Below are positions 9,701 through 17,546 of a stretch of DNA of 64,000 bases, in pieces. The DNA comes from Gracilimonas sp. (GTDB lineage Bacteria > Bacteroidota > Rhodothermia > Balneolales > Balneolaceae). Each line of letters starts with the position of its first letter. The first letter of the stretch is position 1. Position numbers and translations under genes: made by a program. The notes beneath the pieces were generated by a model that saw only the letters and a list, made by a program, of their open reading frames with translations, was not told the origin of the DNA and made no database searches. The stretch is taken from assembly GCF_040218225.1 (NCBI RefSeq), contig NZ_JAVJQO010000008.1, positions 186,001 through 250,000 on the forward strand, in the 5' to 3' direction.

Positions 9701-10040
9701 GGTCAGAGATTGCCTGTAATGCTTCAGACCTTTGAACTAATAAGCTGGTGTCTTTAAGTTGTTGTCTATCATATGGTTTTCTGTTTGAAGAGGGGAAGAG
9801 AATAATCGGATGTTCATTACTTATTACATCCAGATCGGCTTTAAGGAAGCGGGCCCCTTCATCTGTTTCTGAGATTACAAGTATGCTTTTATTTCTGGAA
9901 GAAAGAGCATTTAACAGAAAGCTATTCAGGGCACCAATACTCTTTTTTAAAGTGAGCTTTTTTTGGTTGGAAATTTCCTCATTAACCCGGTCAAAAATCC
10001 CGTTTTTCTGAAGTTGATCTTTAATTAAAGATATGCTCAT
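6696..10040 (-). CDS. mfd: Transcription-repair coupling factor Mfd
   Basis: The 1114-residue ATP-dependent translocase displaces stalled RNA polymerase and recruits UvrA. In order it has a UvrB-like N-terminal module (to ~residue 230), a linker, a CarD-like RNA-polymerase-interaction domain near 425-490 (LGDFVVHVDYGIGKFMG), a RecG-like motor with Walker A GDVGFGKTEVA, IIVDEEQRFG, TATPIPRTLQ and LRGRVGRSNR, and the C-terminal TRCF domain. Length matches the family (E. coli 1148). The ATG lies about 110 bases from the neighbouring VWA gene, and tsaC/sua5 follows with an eight-base overlap, forming a two-gene operon. Confidence 0.98.
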   Translation of the reverse strand: MSISLIKDQLQKNGIFDRVNEEISNQKKLTLKKSIGALNSFLLNALSSRNKSILVISETDEGARFLKADLDVISNEHPIILFPSSNRKPYDRQQLKDTSLLVQRSEALQAISDRKSKIVITSIEAIGEKIAPPSTLNEVSLVLEKGQEVDLEKFREQLVDQGYSPVKFVDEPGEFAVRGGILDVFPYSGEYPLRLEFFGDELDTIREFDADSQRSIAFLNQARIIPDLTNLPETEKSSFLSYFDEETLLVTSNRDLIVSEVGKNFESAVEAYDSHEAEEDLSLPEELFLSEEVFDEELGKFNHQLFVANVGASEKGDKTLTLETKPQPDFHGNFKLLRENISKNSSDGLNTIILCDNDGQRDRFEELLGEASQEFKYLLVVETLHEGFIYEPAKLAVYTDHQIFNRYHRPKTKRRRFHGGISFKELKDLSLGDFVVHVDYGIGKFMGFKKINVKNTEQEVVVLQYKDDSTLYVNVTSLHKLQKYSGKEGTAPRITKLGSGAWARKKEQTKKKVKDIARELIQLYAKRKAETAYDFSPDNEWQTELEANFEFEETPDQYDAIEAVKKDMESKHPMDRLICGDVGFGKTEVAVRAAFKAVLDHKQVAVLVPTTILAEQHAKTFMRRMEKFPVKIEALSRFRTPKQQKESIKKLQDGELDIVIGTHRLLSKDVKFKDLGLIIVDEEQRFGVSAKEKLKSFRASVDVLTLTATPIPRTLQFSLMGARDLSVINTPPPNRQPVYTEIHSFDEELIRDAILQEISRGGQVFFIHNRVKNIEEIAEMVRRLVPNIRVRFGHGQMTGSQLDKIITDFYQHKFDVLVSTNIVENGIDIANANTIIINQANNFGLAELHQLRGRVGRSNRKAFCYLITNPIQTLSTEARKRLLALEEFSDLGSGFNIAMRDLDIRGAGDILGAEQSGFINDIGFDLYTKILNDAVKELKQSEFSDMFDDVEIEVELPETTVEFDETALLPQNYVSDNVERLNLYRKLSQAKTEKEIEEWKDEIVDRFGPAPKEAEYLILASKIRLFASRNFFTKVTIRADRMWLVCPKQETEMGASFFDSGKFQDILEKLEATKKDNFQVVQKKDTVRFVIQEIPDIPTAYEYLKELALSELHA

Positions 10041-10151
10041 GAATAGCTTTTGCTGCCTGAAATTTTTTGTTAAAGATACGCTCTTTCCGGCCCGATTGGC
10101 AATCGAAATAGTATCAAGGAAAGAGGCAAAGGGAAGTTAGTCCGAAAACGT

Positions 10152-11147
10152 TCAGGAGTTTTCAATTCCATTTAATATGGTCTTGCTCAAAATAAAGCTG
10201 ACGAATATGAATCCCAACGAGAGCGCTAGATAATGGGCATATAGATCTTCATAATCTGTATAAATGAGTTCTTCAACCTCAGATTTCTCAAGTTCGTCAA
10301 TTTCGGCATAGATGTTTTCAAGTTGTTCGGAGTCGGTTGCCCGGAAGTATTTTCCATCCGTTAAATTTGCGACCTGAGTTAGCATCTCCTCATCTATATT
10401 CACTTGTATATTTTGGTATCTTCGTCCGAAAATCGGGTCTTGAATGGGGTAGGGAGCCGTTCCCCGTGTTCCGGCACCAATCGTATATATTTTTATTCCA
10501 TAAGTGACAGCCAGGTCTGCAGCGGTAACGGGATCTATCTCACCAGCATTATTCTGACCATCGGTAAGGAGAATAATGACTTTACTCTCAGCCTCACTTT
10601 CTTTGAGCCTGTTGATAGCTGTGGCAATTCCCATTCCAATAGCCGTTCCATCTTCTATAACTCCCATTTCCAGATCGTCAAGTAAGCTTTTGAGTAGCCG
10701 GTAATCAAGTGTAGGCGGAACCACCGTAAAGCTTTTCATGGCAAAAGTTACCAGACCAATACGGTCTGAATTCCGTTTATCAACGAAGCTTTTGGCTACA
10801 TTGCGTGCTGCTTCAAAGCGATTGGGTTTTAAGTCTTCAGCACGCATGGAGGTAGACATATCCAGCACCAAAACAATATCAATTCCTTCAGCATTACGCT
10901 CAACGGTTGTAAGTCGTTCCTGGGGGCGTGCAATCGCAATGATTAAAAATCCAATTCCTGTCCATAAAAAAAGTGCCTGTACCCAGTGCAGATGTGATTT
11001 CCAGTTTCCGGGTAAGTCTTCCAGTAATTCGAGAGAAGAAAAAGAAAGTGTAGCCTGTTTATGTGCAAAATACCGGTAAAGGTATAATCCTATAATAACC
11101 GGCAGAACCAGTAATGCCCAAAACCATTGTGGATTAGCAAACTCCAT
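10152..11147 (-). CDS. BatA-like VWA-domain membrane protein
   Basis: The 331-residue protein has an N-terminal membrane hairpin (about residues 7-27 and 55-75), a von Willebrand factor A domain with an intact MIDAS (D96-x-S98-x-S100 in LDMSTSMRAED, and LLTDGQNNAGE later), and a C-terminal membrane segment near 305-325. The layout is that of BatA in Bacteroidota Bat (aerotolerance) operons, whose biochemical role is still unclear. Its ATG shares one base with the stop of the upstream gene (TGATG), indicating translational coupling. BatB, BatC and BatD are not downstream: mfd follows instead. Confidence 0.9.
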   Translation of the reverse strand: MEFANPQWFWALLVLPVIIGLYLYRYFAHKQATLSFSSLELLEDLPGNWKSHLHWVQALFLWTGIGFLIIAIARPQERLTTVERNAEGIDIVLVLDMSTSMRAEDLKPNRFEAARNVAKSFVDKRNSDRIGLVTFAMKSFTVVPPTLDYRLLKSLLDDLEMGVIEDGTAIGMGIATAINRLKESEAESKVIILLTDGQNNAGEIDPVTAADLAVTYGIKIYTIGAGTRGTAPYPIQDPIFGRRYQNIQVNIDEEMLTQVANLTDGKYFRATDSEQLENIYAEIDELEKSEVEELIYTDYEDLYAHYLALSLGFIFVSFILSKTILNGIENS

Positions 11148-12145
11148 CAGACTTCCTCGTTCTCTTTTTGTGTTGTTGTAATGACGAATTGCTGATTGTA
11201 TTTGGCTCTAAGCCGGGCAATACGTGCGGAATCGGCAAGTTTGGCTCGTTCCAGAAACTCAAGAGCATAATCATGTGTCTGCCATGCGTCTTCCAGAGTG
11301 GGAGTATACTTGGCAAATTTAACCAAGTCAGCTTTTCTTAAAATCTGACGGGTTTTTTCAGTAAGGGTGTCATCAACGCCATAAGCATCCAGATACCTGA
11401 GAAGTTCGCCAGATGTACATTCAAGGGCGGGAATATTATATAAATCTTCGAAGTAGGCCCGAATTGCATCTCCAACTTCACTATAGAAAAGCTTGAAGTT
11501 TTTGGTTTCAGCAACCTTAGAGTCTCTTTTAATAGCCAATAGCTGCTTTTCAAGTTCATCAAGGGGATTATAAAAAGGTTCGACCTTAGTCTTTTCTTCA
11601 ACCTGTGTGCCTTCTTTTTGCTCTCGGAACCTAAACCACCAAAGTAAGAATCCTGCAATGGCCAAACCTGCTAACACCCATGGCCACCATGGTCTTGGGA
11701 AATCAAAATTAGGTTTCATAGGTTTGAAGGTGGTATCTCCTTTAGCTACAACCGTTTTAAAATAGAGGGCAACGGGAGCAGTATAAATAGTGGATGAATC
11801 GCTTACCCCAAAAAGCCGGATTGGCAGGGAGGAGATTTGTAAATCCTGATTGTCAAAATACTGCAGTGTATAAACCAGACTGTCTGAGAATTCAGAAACT
11901 CGATATTGCTGTCGTCCAATAAGTTCTAAAGAGGTAGGAAAAGAATTTGTGTCAGGGTATTGTACGCTTTGATATTCTTTATCCAATTGTATGGCAATGG
12001 AATATTCAAATACTTCACCCACGGTAAGAGAATCAGTATTAACCCGGGTATTCACACTTTGAGCGAAGACATGCACTGATAAAAAACTTGAAACCAACAA
12101 AAAAAGCAGTCGTAAAGCGCGGAGCCTCAGCAGGGTGATTTTCAT
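11147..12145 (-). CDS. Membrane protein of the Bat locus, signal peptide plus one TM
   Basis: The 332-residue protein starts with a cleavable-looking signal peptide (hydrophobic to about residue 28, ending VHVFAQ), has an extracytoplasmic region of about 120 residues that resembles BatD-like beta domains, a single membrane span near 152-168 after PRPWWPWVLAG, and a charged cytoplasmic helical part. The position next to BatA and partial resemblance to hypothetical proteins of MoxR/DUF58/VWA operons suggest an assembly or signalling partner of BatA. No enzymatic motif is visible. The stop overlaps the BatA start by one base. Function is inferred from context only. Confidence 0.8.
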   Translation of the reverse strand: MKITLLRLRALRLLFLLVSSFLSVHVFAQSVNTRVNTDSLTVGEVFEYSIAIQLDKEYQSVQYPDTNSFPTSLELIGRQQYRVSEFSDSLVYTLQYFDNQDLQISSLPIRLFGVSDSSTIYTAPVALYFKTVVAKGDTTFKPMKPNFDFPRPWWPWVLAGLAIAGFLLWWFRFREQKEGTQVEEKTKVEPFYNPLDELEKQLLAIKRDSKVAETKNFKLFYSEVGDAIRAYFEDLYNIPALECTSGELLRYLDAYGVDDTLTEKTRQILRKADLVKFAKYTPTLEDAWQTHDYALEFLERAKLADSARIARLRAKYNQQFVITTTQKENEEV

Positions 12146-12298
12146 TAAAATTGAGAATAAAATCTTAGTTGAACTTAACAGCTTGAAAATATAACAATGA
12201 GTTGTAAATATTTTGCAAAAGTAAGGTGCATCTCATTTTTATGAAAGTAGGCTATTAATTCTTATTATTTTCGAAATTATTAAATCTACAGTTGATAC

Positions 12299-13591
12299 AT
12301 GGTGAGTAAAGGTATGAAGTTGGGTATGGGAGTTGGTGTGCTATGTTTGGTCGGGGCACTTTCTTATATACTCTTTTCAAATAATAATTCAGAATTGCCT
12401 GAACTGGTTATTTCATCCGAAAATATGGTTGAAATTGCAGAAGAGGTACAGCTTGATTCATACGGCTTCGACCGAAATAATCTTGAAGTTCAGGAGGGGA
12501 AGGTCAAAAGGAATGAAAGCCTGTATTTGATTCTTAGTGACTTAGATGTTTCTCCTCAGACCATCTACGAAATTAATAAGAAGTCGAAAGATGTATTTCA
12601 GAGTAACCGAATTAAACCGGGGCAACGGTATATTACGTACCTCGATAAAGAATCCAGGGCCGCTCAAAGGCTTATCCTTCATACCAACGCGCTCGACTAT
12701 GTGGTTTTTGAATGGGGTAATGAGATAGCAGTTAGTACAGGACAAAAAGAAGTTACAACCCGGATTGCTGAGGCAAGTGGTGTTATTGAGTCCTCTTTAT
12801 ATGAAACACTTGTTGACCAAGAGACGAGCACTTTGCTTGGCTATCGGCTAAGTGAGATATTTGCATGGCAAATTGATTTCTTCCGTCTATATCCCGGCGA
12901 TAGTTTTAAAGTTATTTATGAAGAAGAGTTTGTGGATGGCGAACCTTTCGGGATAGGCCGAATTCTGGCGGCTGAATTCACAAATAAGAATGAAACATTT
13001 GATGCTTTCTATTTCGAAACCAAAGATAGAGCCGGTTATTACGATAGTGAAGGGAATGGAGTTCAAAAAGCATTAATGAAGGCCCCTTTTAAATATTCTC
13101 AAAGGGTCAGTTCTAATTTCTCGCACAACCGTTTTCACCCGGTTTTAAAAAGAAGAATTCCACACTATGGTGTTGACTATGCTGCTCCATTGGGAACACC
13201 AGTACTCTCGGTGGGTGATGGCGAGGTCATTGAAGCACAGTACAGAGGGCCGAACGGAAATATTGTGAAAATCCGGCATAATGGAACCTATACTACCGCT
13301 TATTTACATCTGAATGGATTTGCAACAGGCATAAGGGCAGGGCAGAGAGTAAAACAAGGGCAGGTAATTGGATATGTAGGTAAAACCGGAAGAGTAACCG
13401 GCGTACATCTGGATTATCGAATCTATAAAAATGGACAGCCTGTGAATCCACTAAAAGTCAAACTACCTCCATCAAAAGCAATTGAAGAATCTGAACTAAG
13501 TCGGTTTTCAAATCATATTGAAGACCTGAAGTCTGAGCTTGGCCAAATTAGTAGTGAAACAGAATCAACAGTTGCAGCTGTAGCTCCCTGA
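12299..13591 (+). CDS. M23 peptidoglycan endopeptidase-like protein with atypical zinc site
   Basis: The 430-residue protein has an N-terminal membrane anchor (~residues 8-26), a LysM/OapA-like region (~60-115), a middle linker domain and a C-terminal M23/LytM domain (~275-390). The H-x-x-x-D motif is intact (H289, D293 in PHYGVDYAAP), and H337 is present in YLHLNG. The usual H-x-H motif reads H370-L-D372 (TGVHLDYRIY), so the last zinc-binding histidine is replaced by aspartate. It may be a weak hydrolase or a non-catalytic activator like EnvC/NlpD. The gene lies opposite to and inside the Bat locus, and its end is two bases from DUF58. Confidence 0.9.
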   Translation: MVSKGMKLGMGVGVLCLVGALSYILFSNNNSELPELVISSENMVEIAEEVQLDSYGFDRNNLEVQEGKVKRNESLYLILSDLDVSPQTIYEINKKSKDVFQSNRIKPGQRYITYLDKESRAAQRLILHTNALDYVVFEWGNEIAVSTGQKEVTTRIAEASGVIESSLYETLVDQETSTLLGYRLSEIFAWQIDFFRLYPGDSFKVIYEEEFVDGEPFGIGRILAAEFTNKNETFDAFYFETKDRAGYYDSEGNGVQKALMKAPFKYSQRVSSNFSHNRFHPVLKRRIPHYGVDYAAPLGTPVLSVGDGEVIEAQYRGPNGNIVKIRHNGTYTTAYLHLNGFATGIRAGQRVKQGQVIGYVGKTGRVTGVHLDYRIYKNGQPVNPLKVKLPPSKAIEESELSRFSNHIEDLKSELGQISSETESTVAAVAP

Positions 13592-13593
13592 GA

Positions 13594-14475
13594 TCAGTAG
13601 CGACTTCCCCTTCGCTTGAAGAAATTCATAAGAGGTTGTACATATGATTCGTTGGTTTGAACCTCTACGGCGTCAATCTTCATTTTAAGCATCTTGTCGT
13701 GGATGTAAGCCTTCTGTTCCATACGCCTGATTTTATAGGCGTCACGGACTTTTTTGCTTGATGTATCCACTATTTTTTCAGCCCCGGTCTCGGCATCTCT
13801 GATCTTGACCAAGCCAATGTCAGGTAGTTCATCTTCCAGGTGATCGTTGATGATAATACTAACCAAATCATGCTTTTGGTTGGTAATACGAAGCTGTTTT
13901 TCAAAATCCTTATCCTGAAAATCAGAGGTTAATACAACAATCGCTCTTCGGTCTAATAATCTGTTTATATAGGAGAGCGCATCGGCAATATCAGTTCCGG
14001 TTCCGGTGGGTTTGGTAGTGTAGAGCTCTCTTATTAGCCGTAGGACATGCGTACGACCTTTTTTGGGAGGAACAACCTTTTCAATATGATCGCTAAATAA
14101 GACTAATCCTACTTTATCACTGTTTTTGATAGCACTAAAAGCTAAGACAGCAGCCAATTCAATTGCCAAATCCATTTTGCTTTGGCTCTGACTACCAAAG
14201 GTGCCGCTTTGAGAAATGTCAATACAAAGCATCAGGGTTTGTTCGCGTTCTTCTTCAAAAACTTTGATGAACGGGTCACCTGTACGTGCCGTCACGTTCC
14301 AGTCAATTTGCCGGATATCATCCCCGTAGGTGTAAGCCCGCACTTCCGAAAACTCCATTCCACGGCCTTTAAATGCAGACTGATATTCTCCACCAAATAA
14401 AGTATTGACAATACCTTTAGTCTGGATTTCAAGCTTTCGAATCTTTTTGAGGATTTCCTTGGGGATCATGGGCAA
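13594..14475 (-). CDS. DUF58 domain protein (Bat-locus VWA-like)
   Basis: The 293-residue soluble protein contains the DUF58 signature YGDDIRQIDWNVTARTGDPF (about residues 50-69), followed by a VWA-like fold with a MIDAS-type D86-x-S88-x-S90. DUF58 proteins are usually encoded directly between a MoxR AAA+ ATPase and membrane VWA proteins. Here no moxR gene is present upstream, and the M23 gene separates DUF58 from its expected partners at 10152-12145. Probable role: adaptor of a MoxR/Bat chaperone-like system. The molecular function of the family is not settled. Confidence 0.92.
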   Translation of the reverse strand: MPMIPKEILKKIRKLEIQTKGIVNTLFGGEYQSAFKGRGMEFSEVRAYTYGDDIRQIDWNVTARTGDPFIKVFEEEREQTLMLCIDISQSGTFGSQSQSKMDLAIELAAVLAFSAIKNSDKVGLVLFSDHIEKVVPPKKGRTHVLRLIRELYTTKPTGTGTDIADALSYINRLLDRRAIVVLTSDFQDKDFEKQLRITNQKHDLVSIIINDHLEDELPDIGLVKIRDAETGAEKIVDTSSKKVRDAYKIRRMEQKAYIHDKMLKMKIDAVEVQTNESYVQPLMNFFKRRGSRY

Positions 14476-14545
14476 ATAATTTGATTAGTCTGTTTTGAAG
14501 ATAATAATTGAGGCGATTAATGTAATAGAGAGAAATTTGTATTTA

Positions 14546-14609
14546 AACCCTTCCAGGGTTAAACCCCTGTAACTTGATTCAAAAAAATTGCTGTAACCCT
14601 GAAAGGGTT
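14546..14609. repeat. Inverted repeat, probable terminator of the M50-like gene
   Basis: AACCCTTCCAGGGTTA (14546-14561) faces TAACCCTGAAAGGGTT (14594-14609). The arms are complementary apart from one base, with 32 bases between them. Each arm is itself partly self-complementary (CCCTTCCAGGG). The element follows the stop of the minus-strand gene at 14632, so it may end that transcript; arms of this form also occur as dispersed intergenic repeats in Bacteroidota. No strong T-tract is present. Confidence 0.45.
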
Positions 14610-14631
14610 GATTAATGGATACATCTACCTG

Positions 14632-15249
14632 TCATACATCCATCTCTATATCCACATATTCATATTGTTTGCGCTCAATTAGTGGCCATATAAAAAACAG
14701 GATCAGCGTCAGGATTCCTATCCAATACATAATCCACGCGTAGGTCATGTGTTCAGTCAGGACTCCTTTCATCGAGAATAGGTTATAAAAATCGTGAGAG
14801 GATTTTGGAAGGTTTCCGATCAATGGCATCCTTCTGTCCATGGCATCGGCTGCATAAGCCGCCGACTCTATCCAGGCAAAAGCGGTGAGAAGTAACCCTG
14901 TTTGAGCTACAAATCGTTTATGATTGTACCACCCATAGGCGAAGATGGCGAAAGGAAGAAGTATTTCAAAAAGTGTTCCCCCAAGGATAGTGAGAAACCT
15001 GCCGCCGATAAAACCAAATATTGTATGGCCGGCCTCATGGACAATCAACAGAAAGTTATCGATGAAAAAGAAAAAGGGCGACAGAAAGAAGGGATAGGGA
15101 TAGTTCCAGGAAAAGGAGATTTCCCACTTCAGAGCCATCCAAAACTGCTCGGCCAACACCCAGCAAAATGGAATGCAAACCACCGAAAACCACCATTTTT
15201 TTATGACCGGTAAGGCTTTCTCAAAGTAATGTTCAAAATCAATGTTCAC
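14632..15249 (-). CDS. M50-like (site-2-protease-fold) integral membrane protein
   Basis: The 205-residue hydrophobic protein has about five membrane segments. The second or third contains LLIVHEAGHTIFGFIGG, with H71-E72-x-x-H75, the zinc-binding H-E-x-x-H of membrane metalloproteases. The second metal-binding element (N/D-P-G or similar) of site-2 proteases is not obvious, so activity is uncertain and it may be a divergent M50B-like protein. It stands alone between the DUF58 and aconitase genes, divergent from the latter. No characterised relative is recognised. Confidence 0.75.
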   Translation of the reverse strand: MNIDFEHYFEKALPVIKKWWFSVVCIPFCWVLAEQFWMALKWEISFSWNYPYPFFLSPFFFFIDNFLLIVHEAGHTIFGFIGGRFLTILGGTLFEILLPFAIFAYGWYNHKRFVAQTGLLLTAFAWIESAAYAADAMDRRMPLIGNLPKSSHDFYNLFSMKGVLTEHMTYAWIMYWIGILTLILFFIWPLIERKQYEYVDIEMDV

Positions 15250-15325
15250 GAATCTGAATCTTTTTGCGTCTCATGAAGTTGTGATAGTAGCGATAATTCA
15301 CAATTTCAACAATCGGTAAATAGAT

Positions 15326-17287
15326 ATGAGCAAGCCACTTAACGTAACGCAGAAATTAATCCAAAGTCATTTGGTGGAAGGGGAGATGGTGCCCGGACAA
15401 GAAATCGGGCTTAAGATCGATCAAACCCTGACGCAGGATGCAACCGGCACCATGGTAATGTTGGAATTGGAAGCCATGGAACTGGATGAAGCCAAGACTG
15501 AGCTCTCCTGTCAATATGTAGATCACAATTTGATACAGTCTGATTTTAAGAATCCTGATGATCATGTATTTCTGAAATCAGCAGCTGAACGATTTGGAAT
15601 GTGGTTCAGCCGTCCGGGAAATGGAGTGAGTCATCCTATAGAGACCGAACGTTTTGCAATCCCCGGTAAGACATTGGCAGGTTCTGATAGCCATACACCG
15701 GCATCAGGATGTATGGGAATGTTGGCCATCGGTTCTGGAGGGTTGGATGTGGCCTTTGCGATTGCAGGCGAACCACTTTTTATAAAAATGCCCAAAGTGC
15801 TGGGTGTTGAGTTGAAAGGTGAATTAAAAGATTGGGTCAGTGCCAAAGATGTGGTGCTTGAAATGCTTCGGCGTTATGATGTGGATGGGGCTTCAGGCTA
15901 CGTGATTGAATACTTCGGGGAAGGATTGAAGAATCTGGATACCATGGACCGTCATGTGATTGCCAATATGGGTACCGAAATGGGGGCTACAACAACGGTT
16001 TTTCCGGCCGACGGGGAAATCCGTCGATTTATGGAGACCCAGAAACGGGGTGATGAATACGTTGAACTCCTCGCCGATGAAGGAGCAGAATACGATAAAT
16101 ATGAAGAACTCATTCTTGATGATGTGGAGCCGCTGATTGCCCTGCCTAGTTCACCGGGTAATGTTGTGCCCGTGCGAGAAGTAGAGGGTAAAGATATCTA
16201 TCAATCCTACATTGGCTCTTCGGCAAACCCGGGTTATCGCGACTTTTGGATTTCCTCTGAAATCGTTAAAGGAAAAACGGTGAATGATAACGTCTCATTT
16301 GATATCAACCCGACTTCACGCCAGATTATTGAAAATATGGTTAAGAATGATGTAATGTTTAACTTGGTGCAATCCGGTGCACGAATTCATCAGGCGGGTT
16401 GTAACGGATGTATTGGAATGGGACAGGCCCCTGCAACCGGTCAAAATAGCCTGAGAACCGTGCCTCGCAACTTCCCGGACCGCTCAGGTACTCCTGAAGA
16501 TTCTGTTTTTCTTGTGAGCCCGGAAACGGCCGCAGCTTCCGCTTTGACGGGTAAAATAACCGATCCGAGAGATCTTGAGAAGCTGTTTAATATGGAGTAT
16601 CCGAAATACACTCCGCTCAAAAAAGTGATTGTAAATACTGATATGCTGACTCCGCCCAAGCCTAAAGAGGAGCGGGGCGAAATTAAGAAAGGGCCAAATA
16701 TCTCAAGCATGCCAAATTTTGGTGAACTGGAAGACTTTGAAGTACCGGTACTGCTGAAAATGGGTGATGATATTTCGACTGATGAAATACTGCGTGCAGG
16801 TACAGAAGTGCTGCCTTATCGAAGTAATATCCCTGAGATCAGTAAATTTACGCTGGATGTGGTAGATAAAAATTTCCACGACCGGGCAATGAAAGCCAAA
16901 GAAGAACATGGCGGTCATGTAGTTATCGCCGGAGAGAATTACGCACAGGGCTCCAGTAGGGAGCATGCGGCAATTGCTCCGCGGTATCTTGGCCAAAGAG
17001 CAGTTATTGCCAAGAGTTATGCACGTATTGGCTGGCAGAATCTGGTCAACTTTGGAATTCCACCTTTTGAATTTACCAATGACGAAGATTATAATGACAT
17101 CGATCAGGGAGATACCCTTAAGGTGGAAAATATTCGTGCCAGTATTGAAAGCGGAAATTTTGCTAAAGTGATCAATGTGACCAAAGGTAATGAATACAAA
17201 GTGAAACATACGCTAAGTGACCGACAGCGACAAGCGGTACTGGATGGAGGAGTGATCAATTCATTCAAGAAGAGAAAAGCTTCTTAA
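15326..17287 (+). CDS. Aconitate hydratase, short (~650 aa, Aquifex-type) family
   Basis: The enzyme isomerises citrate to isocitrate in the TCA cycle. The 653-residue protein is far shorter than AcnA/AcnB (about 890/865) and resembles the short Aquifex-type group. DSHTPASGCMG (from D121), the cluster pair C359/C362 (GCNGCIGMGQ), the substrate segment RNFPDRSGT and the swivel-domain motif YAQGSSREHAA are present. Where canonical aconitases have G-S-C-T-N, this one has GSSAN (297-301), so the first cluster cysteine position is S299. It starts with ATG 76 bases after the divergent M50-like gene and is monocistronic. Confidence 0.92.
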   Translation: MSKPLNVTQKLIQSHLVEGEMVPGQEIGLKIDQTLTQDATGTMVMLELEAMELDEAKTELSCQYVDHNLIQSDFKNPDDHVFLKSAAERFGMWFSRPGNGVSHPIETERFAIPGKTLAGSDSHTPASGCMGMLAIGSGGLDVAFAIAGEPLFIKMPKVLGVELKGELKDWVSAKDVVLEMLRRYDVDGASGYVIEYFGEGLKNLDTMDRHVIANMGTEMGATTTVFPADGEIRRFMETQKRGDEYVELLADEGAEYDKYEELILDDVEPLIALPSSPGNVVPVREVEGKDIYQSYIGSSANPGYRDFWISSEIVKGKTVNDNVSFDINPTSRQIIENMVKNDVMFNLVQSGARIHQAGCNGCIGMGQAPATGQNSLRTVPRNFPDRSGTPEDSVFLVSPETAAASALTGKITDPRDLEKLFNMEYPKYTPLKKVIVNTDMLTPPKPKEERGEIKKGPNISSMPNFGELEDFEVPVLLKMGDDISTDEILRAGTEVLPYRSNIPEISKFTLDVVDKNFHDRAMKAKEEHGGHVVIAGENYAQGSSREHAAIAPRYLGQRAVIAKSYARIGWQNLVNFGIPPFEFTNDEDYNDIDQGDTLKVENIRASIESGNFAKVINVTKGNEYKVKHTLSDRQRQAVLDGGVINSFKKRKAS

Positions 17288-17353
17288 TGGTAAAATAAAG
17301 GTGATTTATTTGATAGTATGCTGGTGTTTTGTTCAAACGTCCAAGCTTGTAAT

Positions 17354-17478
17354 CCGACCTCACCTAAATCCTCTCCTTAGGACTTAGTCATGCCCATTTT
17401 AAATAGTGTGTAGAAATTAATTTATGATTTTGTGAAAGCGTCCTTCTCCTTGTTGAAGGAGAAGACAGAAGAGGTCGG
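17354..17478. repeat. Intergenic inverted-repeat element with internal hairpin (MITE/REP-like)
   Basis: Within the 259-base gap between aconitase and a GT2 gene, CCGACCTC (17354-17361) is mirrored by GAGGTCGG (17471-17478). An inner perfect 9-bp hairpin, CTTCTCCTT/AAGGAGAAG (17443-17451/17456-17464), lies next to the right arm, and CTCTCCTTAGGA lies next to the left arm. The arrangement resembles dispersed small non-coding repeats of Bacteroidota genomes. No target-site duplication was found by eye. It may double as a transcription terminator for the convergent genes on both sides. Confidence 0.5.
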
Positions 17479-17546
17479 AAGTGGTGAGCTAAGTATCACT
17501 TTTATTGGTAGCAATGGAATAACTTTAGCGAAAACCTCCCTTAAAA

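Noticed and set aside
16703-17209. Long minus-strand frame antisense to aconitase (168 codons)
   Set aside because: It lies wholly within a well-supported gene, has no recognisable domain, and its composition follows the complement of conserved aconitase codons.
17288-17353. Possible intrinsic terminator directly after aconitase
   Set aside because: No stem with a following T-tract is visible in these bases; the inverted element further on is a better candidate.
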